The notes under the pieces are model-generated. The model had not been told where the DNA came from. It did no database searches and worked only from the letters and a program-made list of their open reading frames with translations. DNA of 64,000 nucleotides, taken from assembly GCA_947473475.1 (NCBI GenBank), contig CANJBZ010000003.1:1-64000 (forward strand), given 5' to 3'. Positions 43,175 to 51,423 of this stretch are shown here, piece by piece; position 1 is the stretch's first letter, and each line of letters starts with the position of its first letter. The stretch is from Alphaproteobacteria bacterium (lineage in GTDB: Bacteria; Pseudomonadota; Alphaproteobacteria; Micropepsales; Micropepsaceae). The translations under genes and the position numbers were made by a program.

Positions 43175-43329
43175 TGATCCTCCCCTGCGAAGCGGGGGAG
43201 GGGGGCGACAGCCGCGCCGAACTTTCTGCGACGAAAATCAAGCCATACGAATTCTACGCGCTGCAACCGCCCCCTCCACCATGCTTCGCATGGCTCCCCG
43301 CCGCGCGCTACGCGCGCATGGGAGGAGCT
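43175..43329. repeat. composite palindromic intergenic element
   Basis: Left end gatcctcccctgcgaagcgggggagggggg and right end cgccccctccaccatgcttcgcatgg ... gcgcgctacgcgcgcatgggagg, in inverted orientation around a core of about 65 bp. It lies between the ABC operon start and the terminator of the Bax-inhibitor-like gene. Confidence 0.78.
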
Positions 43330-43366
43330 ACAAAACAAAAGCCCCGGAGGCAGGACCTCCGGGGCT
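43330..43366 (-). terminator. rho-independent terminator of the Bax-inhibitor-1-like gene
   Basis: On the minus strand, GCCCCGGAGG-TCCTG-CCTCCGGGGC is followed by TTTTGTTTTG, a strong intrinsic terminator 26 bp after the stop. Confidence 0.92.
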
Positions 43367-43391
43367 TCGCTTATTATACGCAGTGACTGTC

Positions 43392-44132
43392 TTAGCGGCG
43401 GTCGCCCATGAGGCGGAGCAGCATCAGGAACAGGTTAATGAAGTCCAGATAGAGCGTCAGCGCGCCCATGATGGCATTCTTGCCGGTAACCGTGCCGTCG
43501 TTACCGACGTAATAGCCTTCCTTGATCTTCTGCGTGTCATAGGCCGTCAGCCCGGTGAAGATCACCACGCCGAGGACCGAGATCAACCACGACATCATGC
43601 CGGACTGGAGGAACATGTTCACCAGTGAGGCAATGAGAATGCCGATCAGGCCCATGAACAGGAACGAGCCCAAGCCCGTCAGGTCCCGCTTCGTGGTGTA
43701 GCCCCAAAGGCTCATGGCGCCGAACGTCGCCGAGGTGACGAAGAACACCTGCGCCACGCTTGCGCCCGTGTAGAGCAGCAAGATCGGCGTCAAGCCGATG
43801 CCCATAAGCGCGGCATAACCCCAGAAGGTCGCCTGCACGGCGCTAAGGCTCATCTGCCGAAGGCGGAAGCCCAGCAGCATCACGAGGCCCAGCGGGGCGA
43901 ACAGCGCCACCCATCCGAGCGGCGACATCGAATAGCCGCGCGCGGTGAAGGTGAAGAACAGCGACCGGAACGGCGTGTCCAGCGAGGTGACGTACGCGCT
44001 TACGCCCGTGAGCGCTAAGCCCAGCAGCATGTAGTTGTAGACGCGAAGCATGTAAGCCCGAAGGCCCACATCGATGGCAGCAGCGTCCGCCGCGCCACCC
44101 CAGCTCCGAACCCTGTTGTCATATTCGGCCAT
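43392..44132 (-). CDS. Bax inhibitor-1/YccA family membrane protein
   Basis: A 246-residue inner-membrane protein with seven predicted helices, from YMLRVYNYMLLGLALTGVSAYVTSL to LTLYLDFINLFLMLLRLMGDRR. The C-terminal FTGLTAYDTQKIKE and YLDFINLFLMLLRLMG are signatures of the BI-1/YccA family, proposed to act as a pH-sensitive channel or as a regulator of FtsH. The start at 44132 (MAEYDNRVRS) has GGAGAG ahead; the 96 residues before it in the ORF come from the ybbP gene end. Confidence 0.92.
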   Translation of the reverse strand: MAEYDNRVRSWGGAADAAAIDVGLRAYMLRVYNYMLLGLALTGVSAYVTSLDTPFRSLFFTFTARGYSMSPLGWVALFAPLGLVMLLGFRLRQMSLSAVQATFWGYAALMGIGLTPILLLYTGASVAQVFFVTSATFGAMSLWGYTTKRDLTGLGSFLFMGLIGILIASLVNMFLQSGMMSWLISVLGVVIFTGLTAYDTQKIKEGYYVGNDGTVTGKNAIMGALTLYLDFINLFLMLLRLMGDRR

Positions 44133-44257
44133 AATGGCTCTCCAATAAATCTCTTGATCCGAGGGGATCGCGGCTAATATCGGGCTTTGCGCCCGCAACA
44201 TCAATGGGTGGATGTCCGAAACCCCGCCGGCGGATTTCCGGAAATTAATAATCGCAA

Positions 44258-46786
44258 TTAAGGATTTCGCAGCCGCTTTGCAGGCTTTGCCGCCAATGCG
44301 GCGAAGCCGCCGGAAAGTCCCAGAAACAGTGTTGCTAACGAACCTCCCGCAATCGTGAAGAATAAGGTTCGCGGCTGAAAGACGAACGGTACCTCCAGCA
44401 CGAAATGCGCAACGGCCCACGCCGCGGTGGCCCCGGCAATCGCAGCCGCCAGACCGGCAAAGGCGCCGAGCAAGCCGTACTCGATGACGTAAACCACGGC
44501 GAGCCTGCCCCGTGTGGCGCCCAACACTTTCAGCACCACGGCATCGTATAGACGCGCCCGGTGACCTGCGGCTATCGCGCCCGCCAGGACCAGCACGCCC
44601 GCCAGGATCGTGATCAGGCTGGCAATTTCGATGCCGCGCGCCAGCGTGGCGAGCATCTCGCCGACCTGCGCCAAGGTTTCCTTCACGCGCACGACCGTCA
44701 CATTCGGGAAGGACCCGGACACGGCGGAGAACAGGGCGTCTTCATCGGCGGGGGCGACGCGCACGCTCGAAAAGAAGGCGTGCGGGGCTTTATCCACGAT
44801 GCCGGGCGAAACCGTCAAAATGAAATTCAGCCCGGCATTGCGAAAGTCGATGTCGCGCAGATTAAATATGCGCAGATCGATTTCCCGCCCGAGTAGACTG
44901 ATCGTGATGGTGTCGCCGATCTTCAGGCCCATGCCCTTCGCCAAATCCTTGTCGAAGGAAACGAGCGTCGGTCCGCTATATTCGGCCGGCCACCACTGCG
45001 GCCCTTCAACCACGCGCGCGTTATTCGGTTTGCTGGCGCTGTAGGTGAGATTGCGGTCGCCGTTCACCGCCCAGCGCGAATCGGCCGCGATGGTGGCTTT
45101 CTCCGTGGGGACGCCTTTCAACTTGACGATGCGCGCGCGCAGCATGGGCGTCAGGCTGAAATCGGTGTTGGTGCCGAACGACTGCACACGTTTGGAGAAG
45201 GCGTCGGCCTGGTCCTTTTGGATGTCCACGAACAGAAAGCTCGGCGAGCGCGAGGGAAGCTGATCTTCGATCTGCGCTTCGACGGTTCCCTGAATCAGTG
45301 TGACCGTCGAAAGCAAGGTCAGTCCCAGCCCCAGCGCGACGATGATCCCTGCCGCCGGTGTGCCCGGCCGGGTCAGATTGGCGAGCGCCAGACGCAAAGA
45401 CTGCGAACGGCGGCGCGGCACGCGCGCGATGCCCCAGCGCACGCCCAGCGCGATCAGACGCAACACGATCAGCACACCGATCGTGCCGCCGAGAAAGGCG
45501 AGATTGAACCAGGGATAAGGCGAAAGCAGAACCGATAATGCCGCGATGGCAGCGAACGCGCCCGCCGCTGTCAGCCGGTACGGCCAGCGGCCTTGCCGAG
45601 ACGATGGCGAAACGAGGTCGCGGAACAAGCCCGCCGGTGCAATCTCGCGGGCGCGGGCGAGCGGCGGCACCGCAAAGCCAAGCGCGGCCAGTGCGCCGAA
45701 CAAGGCCGCCAGCAAAAGCGGCCCCGGATAGAGCGCATAATGCGCAGGCGCTGGAATGGCATCGCCGGCGAGGTGCTGGACCGCAAACGGGAAGGCGGCG
45801 CCGAGTATGAGCCCGAGTACGATCCCGACGCTTGCCACGGCCATGATTTGGGTGAGGTAGATCAGAAAGATATGGCGGCCTTCCGCGCCCATGGCTTTCA
45901 GCGTGGCGATCGTCACGCGCCTGCGTTCCAGAAACGCCTCGACGGCTTGACCTGCGCCAACGCCCGCCACGATCAGCGCCGTCAAACCGACCAGCGTCAG
46001 GAACATGGTGGCCTGCTCGACGAAGCGTCGCACCTGCGGCAGCGCGTTATCGCGGTCGTTCACTTCCCACACGCCCCTAGGGAATTTTTGCGCGACTTCG
46101 TTGCGAAAATCTTTTGGCTCCGCGTTTCCCGCAAAGGCGACACGGTAGGCGTAATTGATGAGGCTGCCGGGTGTAATCAGACCCGCGCGTTGCAGGCCGT
46201 CCATCCCAACAAGCACATGCGGTCCCAGCGTGAAGCCGCCGGAAATGCGGTCCGGCTCGGAGACAATTTGGGCACGGACGAGAAAGTCAGAGCTGCCGAT
46301 GTGGATGGTATCGCCAACCTTCAATCCCAATCGAGCGAGCAGGGCTGCTTCCACAGCCGTGCCGCAGGTTTGCGTGTCGCAGGAAATCGCGGTTTGCAGG
46401 GGCATTGCGGGCGACACCACCGTTTCGCCGAGCAGCGGATAGGAGCGATCCACGGCTCTGAGCTCTATCAGCGTGCGCTTGGTCTGGTCTTTCGCGTCCG
46501 CGGCCATGCTGCGCATCGCGGCGCTTTCGGTGATGCGGCCATAGCTCGCGAGGAATTTGCGTTCGGCCTCGCCGGCCGGTTCATACATGCGCTGCAAGCG
46601 GACATCGCCGCCCAGAAGCGTGCGCCCTTGCTCCGACAGCCCGGTAAGAAACGCTTCACCCAGAGAACCCACACCGGCAATGGCAGCAACGCCGAGCGTC
46701 AGCGCCGCCAGGAAGATGCGAAATCCCGCCAACCCGCTACGCAATTCCCGCCGCGCAAACCGGAGGGCCAGCGCAAACGCGTTCAA
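44258..46786 (-). CDS. ybbP: YbbP-type FtsX-like ABC permease
   Basis: An 842-residue permease. The N-terminus MNAFALALRFARRELRSGLAGFRIFLAALTLGVAAIAGVGSL is typical of YbbP, and two FtsX blocks follow (ERRRVTIATLKAMGAEGRHIFLIYLTQIMAVASVGIVLGLILG, and RLYDAVVLKVLGATRGRLAVVYVIEYGLLGAFAGL). Together with YbbA and the divergent tesA this is a conserved proteobacterial arrangement. Its transported substrate is not known. A palindromic element separates it from ybbA by 130 bp. Confidence 0.92.
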   Translation of the reverse strand: MNAFALALRFARRELRSGLAGFRIFLAALTLGVAAIAGVGSLGEAFLTGLSEQGRTLLGGDVRLQRMYEPAGEAERKFLASYGRITESAAMRSMAADAKDQTKRTLIELRAVDRSYPLLGETVVSPAMPLQTAISCDTQTCGTAVEAALLARLGLKVGDTIHIGSSDFLVRAQIVSEPDRISGGFTLGPHVLVGMDGLQRAGLITPGSLINYAYRVAFAGNAEPKDFRNEVAQKFPRGVWEVNDRDNALPQVRRFVEQATMFLTLVGLTALIVAGVGAGQAVEAFLERRRVTIATLKAMGAEGRHIFLIYLTQIMAVASVGIVLGLILGAAFPFAVQHLAGDAIPAPAHYALYPGPLLLAALFGALAALGFAVPPLARAREIAPAGLFRDLVSPSSRQGRWPYRLTAAGAFAAIAALSVLLSPYPWFNLAFLGGTIGVLIVLRLIALGVRWGIARVPRRRSQSLRLALANLTRPGTPAAGIIVALGLGLTLLSTVTLIQGTVEAQIEDQLPSRSPSFLFVDIQKDQADAFSKRVQSFGTNTDFSLTPMLRARIVKLKGVPTEKATIAADSRWAVNGDRNLTYSASKPNNARVVEGPQWWPAEYSGPTLVSFDKDLAKGMGLKIGDTITISLLGREIDLRIFNLRDIDFRNAGLNFILTVSPGIVDKAPHAFFSSVRVAPADEDALFSAVSGSFPNVTVVRVKETLAQVGEMLATLARGIEIASLITILAGVLVLAGAIAAGHRARLYDAVVLKVLGATRGRLAVVYVIEYGLLGAFAGLAAAIAGATAAWAVAHFVLEVPFVFQPRTLFFTIAGGSLATLFLGLSGGFAALAAKPAKRLRNP

Positions 46787-46974
46787 GATCCTCCCCCGTT
46801 TACGGGGGAGGGGGACCGCGAAGCGGTGGAGGGGGCGGCCACAAGCTCAGTACGCGGGGCTAATTCCCTCGAAAGAAATTTAGAAATGCGCGCAGAATCC
46901 GCCGATGGAGCCTGCATCAGCCCCCTCCACCATGCTGCGCATGGTCCCCCTCCCCCGCAATGCGGGGGAGGATC
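46787..46974. repeat. composite inverted-repeat element between ybbA and ybbP
   Basis: The clearest copy of the family. The left end gatcctcccccgtttacggg plus ggagggggaccgcgaagcgg plus tggagggggc is mirrored by the right end gccccctccaccatgctgcg plus catggtccccctcccccgca plus atgcgggggaggatc, about 50 bp each, around a 75-bp core. The right end encodes the last 19 residues of YbbA. Confidence 0.88.
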
Positions 46975-47690
46975 AGGGTATCCGCCACAATGAGGCCGTC
47001 CTTCATGCGCAAGGTCCGGTCGCAACGCTGGGCCAGCGCCTCTTCATGCGTCACCAGAAACAAGGTCGCCCCGACCCGTGCGCGCAGCGAAAACAGTAGA
47101 TCGACGATCGCGGTGCCGGTGGCCCCGTCCAGATTGCCCGTCGGCTCGTCGGCGAACAGCACTTCGGGCTCATGCACGATGGCGCGGGCCAATGCCACCC
47201 GCTGCTGCTCGCCGCCGGAGAGTTGCCCTGGATAATGCTCAAGCCGGTGTTGCAAGCCGACATGCAGCAGGGCGTCCTCCGCGCGCGCGAACGCATCGCT
47301 GCGTCCGAGCAATTCTAGCGGAACCGCCACATTTTCGAGCGCCGTCATGGTGGGAATAAGGTGAAACGACTGAAAGACGATGCCGACATGCTCGCGCCGA
47401 AACCGCGCCAGCGCGTCCTCGCCCAGACCCGACAACACCCGTCCGGCCACGCTGACCCGCCCCGCGGTCGGCGTTTCCAGCCCGGCGGCCACCATCAAAA
47501 GCGAGGACTTCCCGGAACCGGATGGGCCGAGCAGCGCCACGGCCTCGCCGCGCGCTACAGTGAGCGAAACGCCATTCAGGATGTTGACCGGCCCCGCTGC
47601 GCTCGCCAATGTCAGGCGCAGGTCTTCGAGCAGAATGGATGGCGGCTTAGCCGCTTGCTCTCGCGCGTCGCGTTCTTGCAATGCTCGCAT
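46917..47690 (-). CDS. ybbA: YbbA-type ABC transporter ATP-binding protein
   Basis: A 257-residue ATPase: Walker A LGPSGSGKSS, Q loop IVFQSFHLIPTM, signature LSGGEQQRVALARAI, Walker B VLFADEPTGNLD and H loop FLVTHEE. The family normally ends soon after the RTLRMKDGLI region; here the last residues (LILPRIAGEGDHAQHGGGG) are encoded by a palindromic element that also provides the stop. It pairs with YbbP downstream and is divergent from tesA. Confidence 0.92.
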   Translation of the reverse strand: MRALQERDAREQAAKPPSILLEDLRLTLASAAGPVNILNGVSLTVARGEAVALLGPSGSGKSSLLMVAAGLETPTAGRVSVAGRVLSGLGEDALARFRREHVGIVFQSFHLIPTMTALENVAVPLELLGRSDAFARAEDALLHVGLQHRLEHYPGQLSGGEQQRVALARAIVHEPEVLFADEPTGNLDGATGTAIVDLLFSLRARVGATLFLVTHEEALAQRCDRTLRMKDGLIVADTLILPRIAGEGDHAQHGGGG

Positions 47691-47710
47691 ATCCTCAGGC
47701 GATAGTGACG

Positions 47711-48385
47711 ATGCCGCTTACCTTCAAGACAATAGTGCTCAACTTGGTGCTTTTAATGGCATTGACCGGCAGCGCCGGTGCGGCCGAGCGCAGTATTCGG
47801 ATATTGGCGCTTGGGGACAGTCTTACCTCCGGCTATGGGCTGCCCAATGGCATGGCCTTTCCCGACGTTCTGCAACGCGCGCTGAAGGCACAGCAACCTA
47901 ACGTAACCTTCATCAATGCGGGGGTAGCGGGCGATACAAGCTCGGACGGTCAGGCGCGGCTGGACTGGAGTCTGTCCGACACCAAAAACGTCCCCGATGC
48001 GGCGATTGTCGAATTGGGGGCGAACGACGCGTTGCGCGGTCTGCCCCCTGCGGAAATGGAAAAGAACCTGGACGCGATCCTCGCCAAGCTGAAGGCGCGC
48101 AATATTCCGGTTTTGCTTGCCGGGATGAAAAGCCCGCGCAATCTCGGGCCCGCTTACGCGGCGGATTATGACGCGGTGTTTCTGCGGCTGTCGAAGAAAT
48201 ATGGAACGCTGTTATATCCGTTCTTTCTTGACGGTGTTGTTCTCGACCGTTCGCTCATCCAGCCGGACGGCTTGCATCCCAACGCGAAAGGCCTCGATGT
48301 CATCGTGAAGAATATCACGCCTTCGGTGATGAAGCTGATCCAGCTTGCGTCGGCCAAAGCCGCCGGCGGCCAAACGGTGCGATAA
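47711..48385 (+). CDS. tesA: GDSL-type arylesterase/thioesterase TesA
   Basis: A 224-residue SGNH hydrolase. A signal peptide (FKTIVLNLVLLMALTGSAGA) is followed by block I ILALGDSLTSGYGLP, the oxyanion Gly in NAGVAGDTS, the Asn block ELGANDALRG and the catalytic Asp/His in LIQPDGLHPNAKG. TesA hydrolyses acyl esters and acyl-thioesters in the periplasm. ATG 47711 is preferred to 47681, whose extra residues overlap the divergent ybbA start. Confidence 0.92.
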   Translation: MPLTFKTIVLNLVLLMALTGSAGAAERSIRILALGDSLTSGYGLPNGMAFPDVLQRALKAQQPNVTFINAGVAGDTSSDGQARLDWSLSDTKNVPDAAIVELGANDALRGLPPAEMEKNLDAILAKLKARNIPVLLAGMKSPRNLGPAYAADYDAVFLRLSKKYGTLLYPFFLDGVVLDRSLIQPDGLHPNAKGLDVIVKNITPSVMKLIQLASAKAAGGQTVR

Positions 48386-48392
48386 TCGGCAG

Positions 48393-49931
48393 ATGATCGG
48401 GCGGCTGCTTTCGGTTGGCGGGTTCACCGCGCTGTCGCGCGTGATGGGCTTCGTTCGCGACATTCTCATGGCATCCATCCTCGGCGCTGGGCCGATGTCG
48501 GACGCGTTTTTGGTGGCGTTCCGTCTGCCGAACAATTTCCGCGCCATCTTCGCCGAAGGCGCATTCAATGCCGCGTTCCTACCGCGCTATACCGCGGCGG
48601 CTACGCACAGCGGCACCGCGCCCACCTCAGACGCCACACGTTTTGCCGATGATGCGTTTTCCTGGCAGGTGTTTGCGCAGCTGATCCTGCTGATCCTGGC
48701 GTTGCTGTTTATGCGGCAGATCGTGGCGCTTCTCGCGCCGGGCTTTGCCGGCAATCCCGCCCAGATGAATCTGGCGGTGGAATTGTCCCGCATCACCTTT
48801 CCCTATCTCATCTGCATCACCATCGTGACGCAGATTTCGGCCATGCTGAACGCGGTGTCGAAATTTCGCGCCGCGGCGGGAGCGCCGATCCTGCTGAATG
48901 TGGCGATGATCGGCACGCTGTTGGCAGTGCCGCTTTTCCCCTCTGCCGCCTATGCCGCCGCTTACGGGGTACTGATCGCGGGCTTCCTGCAGTTGCTGTT
49001 CACGGTGTGGGCGGGCGCACGCTGCGGATTGTTTCTGCGGCTGAAATTACCGCGCTGGACACCGGAGGTCAGGGATTTTCTGAGGGCGCTGGGCAATGCG
49101 ACCATTGGCGCGGGAAGCGTTCAAATCGGCCTGTTCATCGACACGCTGATTGCGAGCTTTCTGCCCTCCGGGGATTTGACGGCGCTTTACTACGCCGATC
49201 GCATCAATCAGCTGCCCATGGGCATCATCGGCATTGCGCTGGGCACTGTGCTGCTGCCGGAAATGTCGGCCAAGCTGGCGGGCCGCGACGAGAAAGGCGC
49301 CAGCATCGCGCAGAACCGCGCGGTGATTTTGGGGATGCTGCTGACGCTGCCCTGCATCGCGGCGTTTTTCATCATGCCCGAAACGCTGATGCGCGCGTTG
49401 TTCGCCCGCGGCGCATTCCATCTGGAGGCCGCCGATACCTCTGCCGCTGCGCTGGTCGCTTACGGCCTGGGACTTCCCGCGTTTGTCCTGATCCGTTGCG
49501 TCGTTCCCTCGTTTTATGCGCGCAAGGACACGGCGACGCCGGTGCGCGCGACGATCCTTTCGGTGATTGCCAATATCGCGCTGAAATTCGTGCTCGTGTG
49601 GGGTTTTGGGCTGGGCGTGGTTGGGCTGGCCCTGGGAACGTCGTTGGGCGCGTGGGTCAATTTCGCCGTGCTGGCGTTTCTGGCGCGGCAACGGGCCGTT
49701 CTGGTCGCCACAACCGAGCTTCGACGGGCAATCGTTCCCGTGATTGCCGCGGCGGCAGCTGCGGCCGCAGGCTTCCTGGGCGGCGTCTCGCTGGGGCATG
49801 CGGTGATCGGGCCGGGAGCCCTGCACGATATCGGCGCATTTCTGATCGCCGGAGTGATGGGCGCGACGGCCTATGTTGCGATGGTTTTTGCGTTGAAGCG
49901 CAATCTGCCCGTGCTGAGAGCGCGCACATGA
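48393..49931 (+). CDS. murJ: lipid II flippase MurJ
   Basis: A 512-residue, fourteen-helix MOP-superfamily flippase that moves lipid II across the inner membrane for peptidoglycan synthesis. MIGRLLSVGGFTALSRVMGFVRDILMASILGAGPMSDAFLVAFRLPNNFRAIFAEGAFNAAFLP is the diagnostic MurJ N-terminus with its conserved Arg and Asp residues. It starts 7 bp after tesA and overlaps thpR by 4 nt. Confidence 0.95.
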   Translation: MIGRLLSVGGFTALSRVMGFVRDILMASILGAGPMSDAFLVAFRLPNNFRAIFAEGAFNAAFLPRYTAAATHSGTAPTSDATRFADDAFSWQVFAQLILLILALLFMRQIVALLAPGFAGNPAQMNLAVELSRITFPYLICITIVTQISAMLNAVSKFRAAAGAPILLNVAMIGTLLAVPLFPSAAYAAAYGVLIAGFLQLLFTVWAGARCGLFLRLKLPRWTPEVRDFLRALGNATIGAGSVQIGLFIDTLIASFLPSGDLTALYYADRINQLPMGIIGIALGTVLLPEMSAKLAGRDEKGASIAQNRAVILGMLLTLPCIAAFFIMPETLMRALFARGAFHLEAADTSAAALVAYGLGLPAFVLIRCVVPSFYARKDTATPVRATILSVIANIALKFVLVWGFGLGVVGLALGTSLGAWVNFAVLAFLARQRAVLVATTELRRAIVPVIAAAAAAAAGFLGGVSLGHAVIGPGALHDIGAFLIAGVMGATAYVAMVFALKRNLPVLRART

Positions 49932-50476
49932 TCCGGCTTTTCGTGGCGCTGGAATTGCCCGAAGCAGTGCGTAGCCGGCTCGCTCTGCTGCAAGGCGGCG
50001 TGCCCGGCGCACGCTGGTCGACTGATGAGCAGCTTCATCTGACGCTGCGCTTCATCGGCGAAGTTCCGGAGAATGTTGCCAATGACATCGACGATGCGCT
50101 GACAGAAATTCGCGCACCGGGATTTACCTTGGAACTGGCCGGGGTAGGTGAATTCGGCAGCAAGAAGCCGCGTGCTTTGTGGGCGGGCGTGCGGCCCAAT
50201 GAATCGTTGCTGCATTTGCAGAAAAAAGTCGAAAGCGCGCTGCAGCGGATCGGTCTGGCCGCCGAAGAGCGGAAGTTCTCGCCGCATGTGACGCTGGCGC
50301 GCCTTAAGGCGGCGCCGCAGGAGAAGGTCGTGCAGTTCCTCACCCATCACGCGCTGTTTTCCAGTGCGCCGTTCGAGGTCAGCCGCTTCGTGCTGTTTTC
50401 GAGCCATCTCGGAAGCGGCGGCTCGGTCTATCACGCAGAGAGAATCTATCCGCTGGAAGTGAGTGGTGAATGGTGA
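49928..50476 (+). CDS. thpR: RNA 2',3'-cyclic phosphodiesterase (2'-5' RNA ligase family)
   Basis: A 182-residue 2H phosphoesterase. Both HxT/Sx motifs are present: LHLTLRFIG and PHVTLARLK. The opening MIRLFVALELPEAVRSRL is typical. It hydrolyses 2',3'-cyclic phosphates in RNA ends. The ATG overlaps the murJ stop (ATGA). The longer track ORF from 49007 is a shadow frame over murJ. The C-terminus VSGEW and stop lie in a short heptamer repeat. Confidence 0.92.
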   Translation: MIRLFVALELPEAVRSRLALLQGGVPGARWSTDEQLHLTLRFIGEVPENVANDIDDALTEIRAPGFTLELAGVGEFGSKKPRALWAGVRPNESLLHLQKKVESALQRIGLAAEERKFSPHVTLARLKAAPQEKVVQFLTHHALFSSAPFEVSRFVLFSSHLGSGGSVYHAERIYPLEVSGEW

Positions 50477-50505
50477 GCGGAAACGCGCGGCTCCACTACT
50501 CACCC
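50461..50505. repeat. inverted (GTGARTG)n heptamer repeat
   Basis: gtgagtggtgaatggtgag, then ccactactcaccctc in the reverse sense, between the convergent thpR and zincin genes and overlapping both stops. The same heptamers occur in inverted arrangement at 61231-61340. Confidence 0.65.
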
Positions 50506-50894
50506 TCTTCTATCTGTTCCATGTCCTCGTCGCTGAGCCCGAAATGGTGGCCGATTTCGTGGATTAGGACATGGCGCACGATGTGGCCAAGCGGTTCGCC
50601 GCTCTCTGCCCAGAAGTCGAGGATGGGACGCCGGTACAAAAAGATCATGGTCGGCTCATGCGAGGCAGAGGCGCCCTCGCGGTCGGCAAGCGTCGGTCCT
50701 GAAAACAAACCCAGAATGTCGAACGCCGTTTCCAGCTGCATCTCGTCGATGACGTCTTCGCTCGGAAAATCCTGGACCATGAACATGACATCGCCGGTCA
50801 GCCGCCGGAAATCATCGGGTAGGTCGATGAAGGCTCGGCTCGCGAGCTGTTCGATTTCGTCCAGGGTCGGTGCGCGTGTGTCTGTCCAGTTCAT
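50496..50894 (-). CDS. minimal zincin-like metallopeptidase family protein
   Basis: A 132-residue protein with HEIGHHFGLSDEDM, an HExxHxxGxxD zinc site near the C-terminus. The N-terminal part (APTLDEIEQLASRAFIDLPDDFR, then VMFMVQDFPSEDVIDEM) matches the DUF1025 minimal-zincin family of proteobacteria and actinobacteria. The function is unknown. ATG 50894 (MNWTDTRAP) is chosen; residues before it overlap the divergent phhB leader. Confidence 0.9.
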   Translation of the reverse strand: MNWTDTRAPTLDEIEQLASRAFIDLPDDFRRLTGDVMFMVQDFPSEDVIDEMQLETAFDILGLFSGPTLADREGASASHEPTMIFLYRRPILDFWAESGEPLGHIVRHVLIHEIGHHFGLSDEDMEQIEEGE

Positions 50895-50990
50895 GACCGA
50901 CAATGAGCATAGCGGCGCGTTTCCTGTAAACTGGGTTGCTTGACTCATTGGCCGGTACGTCGAACCGTCCAGCTTTCCACGGAGGTGAGA

Positions 50991-51281
50991 ATGGCCAAAC
51001 TCGAGGGGGACGCCCGCGCATCGGCTGTCGGCGAACTAAATGGCTGGCAAGAGGTGGCGGGCCGTGACGCCATCGCAAAGAAATTCGTCTTTGCCGATTT
51101 CAACGAGGCATTCGGATTTATGACCCGGGCTGCGCTGGTGGTGGAAAAGATGGATCACCATCCGGAATGGGCGAATGTGTACCGCACCGTGGATATTGTG
51201 CTTTCCACCCATGACGCAGGCGGTTTGACCCAAAAGGACATCGCGCTCGCCAAAGCCATGGACAAGCTTGCCGGCCGGTAG
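50991..51281 (+). CDS. phhB: 4a-hydroxytetrahydrobiopterin dehydratase
   Basis: A 96-residue pterin-4a-carbinolamine dehydratase, which regenerates the pterin cofactor of aromatic amino acid hydroxylases. The conserved [51 protein letters not shown] contains the His-His-Pro-Glu-Trp catalytic motif. ATG 50991 has a strong GGAGGTGAG ahead. The phenylalanine hydroxylase gene is not in this window. Confidence 0.93.
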   Translation: MAKLEGDARASAVGELNGWQEVAGRDAIAKKFVFADFNEAFGFMTRAALVVEKMDHHPEWANVYRTVDIVLSTHDAGGLTQKDIALAKAMDKLAGR

Positions 51282-51423
51282 CGTCGCCATACTTTAGCCG
51301 TGGCCCGGAACAGCACCGGCGGCGCTCCGCGTTTTTGTATGAACCAAAAGCGGAGATACATTCCAGCGCCTGCTCGGTAAATAAGGAATATTGGGCTGAC
51401 GGGTCGCGCTGTGGAGTGGCCCG

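Noticed and set aside
49007-49927. Upstream part of the 489-aa ORF ending in thpR
   Set aside because: Out-of-frame reading over murJ; the 2H phosphoesterase starts at 49928 with an ATGA overlap.
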